From the NCBI RefSeq assembly GCF_013368755.1, contig NC_049565.1:1550001-1614000 (forward strand): DNA of 64,000 nucleotides, given 5' to 3'. Position 1 is the first letter of the stretch, and every line of letters begins with the position of its first letter. The translations under genes were made by a program, and so were the position numbers. Source of the stretch: Talaromyces rugulosus. Its lineage: Eukaryota > Ascomycota > Eurotiomycetes > Eurotiales > Trichocomaceae. Positions 57,232 to 64,000 of this stretch are shown one piece after another. The notes below the pieces were generated by a model. The model had not been told where the DNA came from. It did not search any database and worked only from the letters and a program-made list of their open reading frames with translations.

Positions 57232-58967
57232 ATGGCCGATTCAGATTTCCATGTTCTCATTGTTGGAGCTGGTTTGTAAACACTCTTCTTATGTTTAGTG
57301 TTTTTATGAGCTAATATGATTGTAGGAGCAACCGGTCTCTTGATTGCCCAGGGACTGAAAAAGGTAGCCCTATATGATATCATATGATTTCCCGCATATT
57401 TCACTGACAATCACATAACTCAAGGCCGGAATTCGAGCTACAATCTACGAACGTTACTCAAGGGAAGAGTACGAAGAACGCGCTGGAAAATGGACCGTAG
57501 CCCTACACTGGTCAATTCCCTTTATCGAAGCCTGTGTTCCACTAGAAATCTCAGCAAAACTCAAGTCCACTGAAACCCATCCTTGGACGGATAATGACTC
57601 TACCGAAGCCGCATACATTCCGCTCGTTAACGGGCTCACTGGCGATCTCATGGCTAAAATGCCTATGCCTAGCGGGCGGCGAGTTTCGCGAGGCAAGCTT
57701 CGAAACTTGCTTTCCACGGGTATTGACATTCACTTCGGAATGAAACTGTCAGAAGTCCGTTCAGAGTCTGCTGCCGGAGAGAAACCTGCTGTGACGGTTT
57801 TATTTAATGGAGGCAGTGTCGTGGCCAAGGGGAGTGTCATTGTAGGCGCTGATGGAGGTTTGTTTTGTGTCCCATTTCTTTCATGGCCCTTTTTTTATCG
57901 CTCGATCTAACACTTTACTCTTTCTTTATAGCAAGAAGTGTAGTCCGAAATTACCTCGTGGGGAAGGAAGCTGGGGAGTTACAAGCAGCCGAGAGTTTGT
58001 CATTAGTAAGGGCATTGTATTCCAGGCACTGAAAGAGATATGACGTTGACACCCGATTTAATAGAATGTTTTTGCGACTTTTACAGCAGAGCAAGCATTG
58101 TTTATCCGCAACAACAGTCATTTAATCGGACAGGCATGTCTACTGGAAAAGTACCAAATTGAATTTTATACTAACCGTTTATCAGGTCAGTCCCCATCCA
58201 AACCAGAACACTTTAGTGTTCTCAACTAGTAAGTTTAGAACCAAACAGCCATTTCCTTATTTTTCTTAAATATATTTCCATTTTTCATCATGCTAATATC
58301 CTACAGTGGCCGATGTCGTGGATCCGGAAAAGCCAGAGACATGGGTTTTTCAATATTCCTTCTCGAATCTCACCAAAGATGACCCGCCAGCCGATGAAGA
58401 AGAGCAAAGAAAACTCTTCAAAACCTATATGGCAACCTATTGCGAGCCTTATAAATCGATAGGCTTGTGGGTGACTGATGACACTCCGATCAGTGCAGAA
58501 AGGGTAAGCAGTGACAACTCCGTATCAGCATTTTTTAGAACAAAAGTGGATTGCTAATTCTGTATCAATAGTTTAACTTTTGGGGAAATATAGTCCCCTG
58601 GGACAACAGGGATGGGAAAATAACCATCGCTGGCGATGCAGCACATCCTATGCTTCCTTGTAAGCCCTTTCCTTTTATACGATAATGCTTGATCGAAAAT
58701 TCAACTAACTAATGCAATGAATTAGTCCGTGCTCAAGGCCTTAACAATGCTGCAGAAGATGCAAAGTTGTATGTCGACGCTATCAAGGGTGTTGTCTACG
58801 ACAACAAAGACTTGAAGTCAACTATCGATGCGTACGACGAGTCGAGCTACACCCGTGGAAAGACCGATATTATCTCTTCACATGAGCAAATGAAGGCATA
58901 TCACAACTGGGATATCGTAATGAATGGTCCTCTGATGAAGAGCGGAGGTTATGGAAAGCCCCGTTAA
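57232..58967 (+). CDS. FAD-dependent aromatic-hydroxylase-type monooxygenase
   Basis: Nine exons (57232-57271, 57326-57363, 57425-57857, 57932-58005, 58065-58133, 58186-58228, 58307-58503, 58572-58659, 58726-58967) give 407 aa. The FAD-binding motif HVLIVGAGATGLLIAQGL is split by intron 1, and IYERYS ends the Rossmann unit. GADGARSVVRNYL and ITIAGDAAHPMLPFRAQGLNNAAEDA are the later cofactor motifs. No signal peptide. This group of hydroxylases acts on phenolic or polyketide-like substrates; the actual one is unknown. Intron 5 (58134-58185) appears to be GC-AG with a perfect TACTAAC branch point. Exons 4 to 6 are small, and their exact edges are the weakest part. No co-clustered synthase is seen. 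Confidence 0.85.
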
Positions 58968-59278
58968 GCCGACGTCCTCATTAGGAACATTCAAATGTTG
59001 AAGTGGTGCATCTCGACATCTCGCTGGTGGACGAGAAAGAGTTGGACACGGACCAATATCCAGACACTAAAGTCAAACTTTATTTAAACATGGAAGGTAT
59101 CTTCATATACAAGTAATTGATGTTTATTTTGAAGAATATATACATGAAAGGTTTCAACGGTGACAATCGCCAAGAGACAAGCCAATTGAATTTGATACAG
59201 AGCCTCTAACCCTCATATAACACTGCTTAAAAATTGCTAAGCAACAGTGTTAATGAACGATTGCGGCCTGATCTTAAT
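58968..59278. other. Convergent 3' flank
   Basis: Spacer between the ends of the FAD monooxygenase and the double-psi barrel protein. Nothing specific seen. Confidence 0.6.
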
Positions 59279-60073
59279 CTAGGCGCAGTAGGGGTTGGAG
59301 GTACCCTGGCAGGTAGTTCCAGTGCCGCAGGTCTCGACAGTGGTCCAGCTGCTGTTGACGCACTGCTCAAGGGCAGTCGAATCGCTGTTGCATTGCCAGG
59401 TGTTGCTGCTGCACGAGGAGCTAGTCGGCGTGGCAGAGGCCGAGGCAGGCGAAGTGGTTGTCGCCAATGTGGTAGGGGAAGCAGATCCCGACGGAGAAGT
59501 AGTAGGAGACGTAGTGGTAGTAATGGCAGTAGTGGTGACACCGCTAACGGGACCCTGGGGAGTTCCTGATCCATCATAGTCAAAGGTATAAAGCGACTCA
59601 TCAACGATCTCCCAACTGATATCGATATGGCCATCGGTGCATGCCTCCGAAGAAAGTTTATCCAGCACTGAGAAGCTAAAGTCTAGGCCGGGAGAGCCGT
59701 CAGGTTGCCAAGTATCCTGATCAGGTGTTCCCTGGGAGCATCGGTAGCATCCGTCACCAATGAAAAGGGGCAGATCAGACTTGACACCGTTGACTGTGAC
59801 CTCGACCTTCTTGCCGCAGTATTTTCCCATATCGGAAATCAGTTGACTGTGGTTCATGGCAACGAGGTATTCGGAGCCGACATCTTCGAGAGTATACACC
59901 TGGGTAAGACTGCACTCAACCTGGCCGGTATTTGCGACCGAGAAATCGGTGCTGCAGGCGGAAGGAGAGTCGATGTCGTAGTAGTATGTGCCGAATCCAT
60001 TTCCACTGAAGATAGAATCAGCCTTGGCGGCTGTGGCTAGCAGGCCAGCTGCTGCAATCATTTCAGTCTTCAT
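59279..60073 (-). CDS. Secreted double-psi beta-barrel (barwin/expansin-like) protein with Cys-rich tail module
   Basis: Intron-free, 264 aa. A signal peptide (MKTEMIAAAGLLATAAKA) is followed by a barwin/expansin-like barrel: GFGTYYYDID..ACSTDFS, LVAMNHSQL, YCGKKVEVTVNG, and the signature FIGDGCYRCSQG, then LDFSFSVLDKL. A Ser/Thr/Pro linker rich in SPTTSPSGSAS (about residues 175-220) is probably O-glycosylated. The last about 45 residues form a compact six-Cys module (CSSNTWQCN..LEQCVNSSWTTVETC) ending in Cys-Ala. That module recurs at the C-terminus of many fungal wall-active proteins and may bind carbohydrate. It likely acts at the cell wall; no enzymatic activity is implied. Confidence 0.88.
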   Translation of the reverse strand: MKTEMIAAAGLLATAAKADSIFSGNGFGTYYYDIDSPSACSTDFSVANTGQVECSLTQVYTLEDVGSEYLVAMNHSQLISDMGKYCGKKVEVTVNGVKSDLPLFIGDGCYRCSQGTPDQDTWQPDGSPGLDFSFSVLDKLSSEACTDGHIDISWEIVDESLYTFDYDGSGTPQGPVSGVTTTAITTTTSPTTSPSGSASPTTLATTTSPASASATPTSSSCSSNTWQCNSDSTALEQCVNSSWTTVETCGTGTTCQGTSNPYCA

Positions 60074-62778
60074 TTTCGGTTTCTGGGAGGGAGTGACTGT
60101 ATGATATCTGAAGGAGGGGCACGACTTTGTAATGGTCGTTTGTCAAAGAATGTTAAAAAGGAGCGACAGATGTCGATCAGAAACGAAAGTCTGGATGCTT
60201 GGCTGGTGATAGAAAGACAAACACAGCGAGAGCTGGACCGGGGAAGGGCGTTATTATATTGCCGATCATGAAACCCACCTGCCCAGCAAAATTATTATTG
60301 GAATCTCGGTTTGACGTACACCTCTCCCTCCATCTGGCCATGAGCACTGATCTACTAACGACCATCCACATGGTACCTGACACGAAACTGGTATTAAGCT
60401 ACAAGAGGAAAGGTATGTATGTAACATCTTACGTGCCGGGAGTTAAATTGGGTTAATGGTGTCCTTAGCCTGGTCATCATTCACGGAATCTACTCTGTTC
60501 TTACTGTATTAGGCAAGGCCAGGTACCTGGGAAAGTATGGTGGATACAACACCGCCGACGTTCCAGTCAGCACTTGCAACTACTTGTTGGACTCCCGGAA
60601 ATAAGGAAGAACCTCTAACGGAACTTTAGGTGCTGTCTTGCTCAAGGAACAATGATTAATATTTGCATTTCAGGCTCTAGATCTGTTTACACTCCAACTC
60701 AGTTACTTATTCGACGCCGAGGAAATTTGGTACCTGGATCGGGACTCGGTTAACCACGTTTCGCGATAGTTGCCGGCGGCCCCAACTTGACGCCCCCATG
60801 GGCCCATGTAACATCATCGCGGGCTGACTGGAAGGAAACCCTTTTTATTGGCCTAAAAGTTACCAAATGCGAATGGGCGATCTCCCTCTCGAGATTGGTT
60901 AGATAAAACAGCTGCAAGTATCCTCGATCTGCTCTGATTGGGTGGAATCGATGCACCGAGAGAGTGGACGGCACAATGTGTTGGATGGGTTCTTGAGAAC
61001 GGAAATGCAGGACAATCATTGATCATAACAGTAATCTAAAGAAAAATAAGAATGCATAAGCTTTTAAGTGACAAGCGATCTACAAGTCAAACCACCGATT
61101 TTCTAGGTTAGAATTTGCATAGGCCGAGGATCAATGTGACTTGAACATGAAACTCCGCAATGCCACTTTGTAGGATGACAACGACGACAGAGCCGAAAAC
61201 TTACAGTCATAAGGGCGGCTGACATACTTCCTTGACGTACTACAGTACGTACTAATCTTGTGGGTATTCACACCTGCAAAAAGGTTACAGGGAAATCCTT
61301 TGAACACCCCTCGAGCACGTCTCTAGGCTTGAAAGCTATCTATACACGTGCGCGTGATGACTATCTAGCTTCAATACTTGATTAACGTTTAAACTTTTGA
61401 CGCTTCAATTTTGGGGCTGTCTGATTTTAGTCCCTGGGTGGTGAACTACTGATAGCGAAAATGTCACAGGGAGACCAAGCCATTATGCGGACGAAGTAAA
61501 AGCAAAAGAGTTAGTAAAAGACCAAATATTAAGGTAAAAATTAAAAGTATGTTGTGATGCTAGGTTCTGCGCAGCAGAGGTACCTGGTTAGTAGTCCTGC
61601 TATCGAGCCAAAGACTGACGAAGGAATCCCTCAAGTTAGAGACGAGACTCTCCGCCTTGTCTAATAATGGTCGGACTATGTTAGGTTTAGGGCTACAAAT
61701 AATAACTAAGGTTGGATGGAGCATGGAATTAGGGATAGACTTATCACTATCAGTAATTCGACGATGTACCTACGTTGGAACTGATCATATGCTTCCATGT
61801 GAAGATGCATGTAGATAGATGCTTGGCAAGACGAGTCAATGATTAATCGAGTTTACGATGATACTAACTTATCAATGGTCTAATTTATTCTAATATCGTT
61901 TATTTGAATAGAAATCTGCTCATTTGAGATCATACAACTAGGAAAAAAAAAATCACAACAGGAGAGAAAAGTGTGGTAAACATTGTTTATATTTATTGAT
62001 CTGAAAAAAAGAGAGAAAACACCAATGCCCATTTATAGACTGCGCAAAGAATTATGCATGCAATCGGATGCATGTTCATGCAGCTAGTTAATTCGGAATC
62101 GGAGAATGCAAGGTTATGGAAATGGTTAATCGGAGGTCCCCGCGAGGGAACCTGATAATCAATTTACAAATTAAAAAAGTCAAAAGTAATAGTAGTTTGC
62201 AAATAAAAGCGCGTGCTAATATTAGAAGCATGCGATATCGCAAAAGTAACGAACAAGTCCGATTTCAACGGTAGTCGACTTGGGATTTCCTAATTGGGCG
62301 ACGAGATGAAGGTATACAGGATCGCCCCACATGCGATCCTTGGATGCACAAAGGAGGAACCTTAGCTGGACGACAACTTCACACGTTCTTCCTGTGTAGA
62401 GATCCTTCCTAGAATGCTCTAGCGAGAAGAGGTATTAGCAAATAAAAAACCCAATATAGGCAGAGCACGGTCAGTCGAGAGTTAAAGCCGCCCAGTAGTG
62501 CGTCCAATTATTACCGGTTGCCCTGCACAATATTCGGCAAGGGAGAAGAGGGGCGTCAACAACCCCTGGCCGACTCGCAAATAAATAGTCTCAGACGCCC
62601 GCCATGGGTGACTTCGATGTGTAACGAATTTTTCTGGCCTCTGTCCTGCGATCCTGCGACTCGACATGGAGCTAAGTGTGAAGTCTCTGTTCCCCTGCTT
62701 CTTTAGGCAAAAGCCGCAAGAGCCCTGGAAGGAAATCGAAGGTTTTTGATAATAAAATATTTTTCTTCCTACTATTTA
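60074..62778. other. Intergenic region (about 2.7 kb)
   Basis: No gene or RNA recognised. Moderately AT-rich with many stops in all frames. The right end is presumably the promoter of the amylase gene. Confidence 0.65.
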
Positions 62779-64000
62779 ATGCACAGAACTGATGATTTCA
62801 TTACAGAAGAGGCGGAGCGAATAGAAAAGTTTCCATCATGGGATTCCTCAGATGAAAACCCGCTCATGATGGAGGCTTTTGAATGGTACGTGCCGCACGA
62901 TGGTCGCCATTGGCAGCGTTTGCAGCAAGCACTTGGTGATTTAAAAGAAATTGGGGTCGACAATCTTCTTTTGCCGCCGGGGTGTAAAGCCATGAATCCC
63001 GCGGGGAACGGGTACGACATTTATGACCTGTACGATCTCGGGGAATTCGACCAAAAAGACAGTGTGGCAACAAAATGGGGCACGAAAGAAGAACTGTCGA
63101 GTCTAGCAAAAGCGGCCCAGATGCTGGATATGGGAATTATTTGGGATGCTGTCCTGAATCACAAAGCCGGCGCAGACGATGGAGAAAAGTGTCTTGCTGT
63201 GACAGTTGATCCTCATGGTTCGTACACCAGTCTCATAAGTAAATGAAAACGAAAGTCCCCAAGCTGATACACTGGAATAAGATCGAAACCTCGACCTCAC
63301 AAAACCCGAAGAAATCAAAGCATGGGTAGGCTTTGAGTTTTCTGGTCGTGGAGAGACATACAGCAAGATGAAGTACCACTGGCAACACTTCAACGGCACA
63401 GACTACGATGAGCTAGACAAGAAAAATGGGATCTACAAAATATTTGCACCGGGAAAGGATTGGGCAAAAGACGTTAGCACGGAAAACGGCAATTATGACT
63501 ATCTTATGTTTGCCAATCTCGACCACTCCAACCCGGAAGTGAAGCAGGATATTCTGAACTGGATAGACTGGATTGGTCATCAATTACCGCTGGCCGGCAT
63601 GAGACTTGACGCAGCAAAGCATTATTCGTCTGGATTTCAAATGACCTTGGTAGACCACGCTCGACAAAAGTTTGGGAAGGATTGGTTTGTCGTGAGCGAG
63701 TTTTGGTCAGGAAAGATGACCGAGCTGAAAAAGTATATGGAAGACATGGAAGAAAGAGTGCATCTTTTTGATGCGCCGCTTTGCAACCGACTGTCTGCTA
63801 TTTCTCAAACGCGGGGAGGCGATTTGCGTTTGATCCTTGACAATACATTGGTGGACTATAAGCCAGAGCAAGCAGTGGTAAGTCGATATATTCATCTAGG
63901 ACTAATGTTTTCGATGTTGCACATGTACTGAAAATTATTTCTAGACATTTGTCATGAACCACGATACTGTAAGTTTATGATAAACCACTGTCAACTGGTG
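62779..64000 (+). CDS. Intracellular GH13 alpha-amylase, 3' end beyond window
   Basis: Three exons are visible (62779-63217, 63282-63877, 63945-63968); a GT donor then leads off the window, so at least 353 aa are seen. GH13 conserved regions are present in order: DAVLNHKAGAD (region I), GMRLDAAKHYS with the nucleophile Asp (II), VVSEFWSG with the acid/base Glu (III), and TFVMNHDT starting region IV in exon 3. The opening LMMEAFEWYVPHDGRHW, without a signal peptide, matches the bacterial-type GH13_5 amylases that fungi keep inside the cell, where they affect alpha-glucan or glycogen metabolism. The ATG at 62779 is the best start, but the N-terminus is not conserved and could lie further upstream. 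TIM-barrel family certain. Confidence 0.9.

Noticed and set aside
1..64000. CRISPR arrays or bacterial operons
   Set aside because: Introns in most genes and eukaryotic families throughout; no regularly spaced repeats.

Overview
The window is nuclear DNA of a filamentous ascomycete. Evidence is short GT-AG introns (about 40-90 bp) with CTAAC/CTGAC-type branch points, Zn2Cys6 transcription factors, polypyrimidine-rich promoters, and gene families typical of Pezizomycotina. The gene set and repeated TACGGAGTA-type palindromes suggest Eurotiales (Aspergillus/Penicillium-like). That placement is an inference. I rebuilt 26 protein genes by joining exons by hand, and reading frame is conserved across every junction given. 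I saw no rRNA, tRNA, CRISPR array or intact transposon.

Region 1 (1-14.3 kb) is mostly housekeeping: the disaggregase Hsp104, a sulfotransferase-like protein, autophagy receptor Atg27, prefoldin subunit 4 and a large Zn2Cys6 regulator. A 450-bp stretch with no CpG at all, which may be a RIP-degraded relic, lies before the regulator. Region 2 (14.3-24.5 kb) starts with about 4 kb without a gene. It continues with a secreted beta-lactamase-like serine hydrolase, proteasome chaperone 4, a gamma-glutamylcyclotransferase-like gene with an apparent frameshift, and a carnosine N-methyltransferase homologue.

Region 3 (25-42.5 kb) looks accessory. It holds three short-chain dehydrogenases, a folylpolyglutamate-synthase-like ligase, two zinc-cluster regulators, an unrecognised 211-aa protein behind a dense array of TGA(C/G)TCA sites, a tiny two-exon secreted protein, and an HSPA12-type Hsp70. 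Two regulator genes are each divergent from a dehydrogenase, and each shared promoter carries its own duplicated CGG/CCG palindromes. These look like two independent, possibly autoregulated TF-SDR switches, and they are the most interesting structure in the window.

Region 4 (42.5-64 kb) begins with a 3.6-kb gene-poor stretch. It then has a heme-dependent N-demethylase-like (DUF3445) protein, a thaumatin-like secreted protein, an F-box protein, a peroxisomal acyl-CoA thioesterase whose SKL signal is on its own small exon, a DHA1-type MFS exporter, a nine-exon FAD monooxygenase with a probable GC-AG intron, a secreted double-psi barrel protein with a Cys-rich tail, and the 5' part of a GH13 alpha-amylase that runs off the window.
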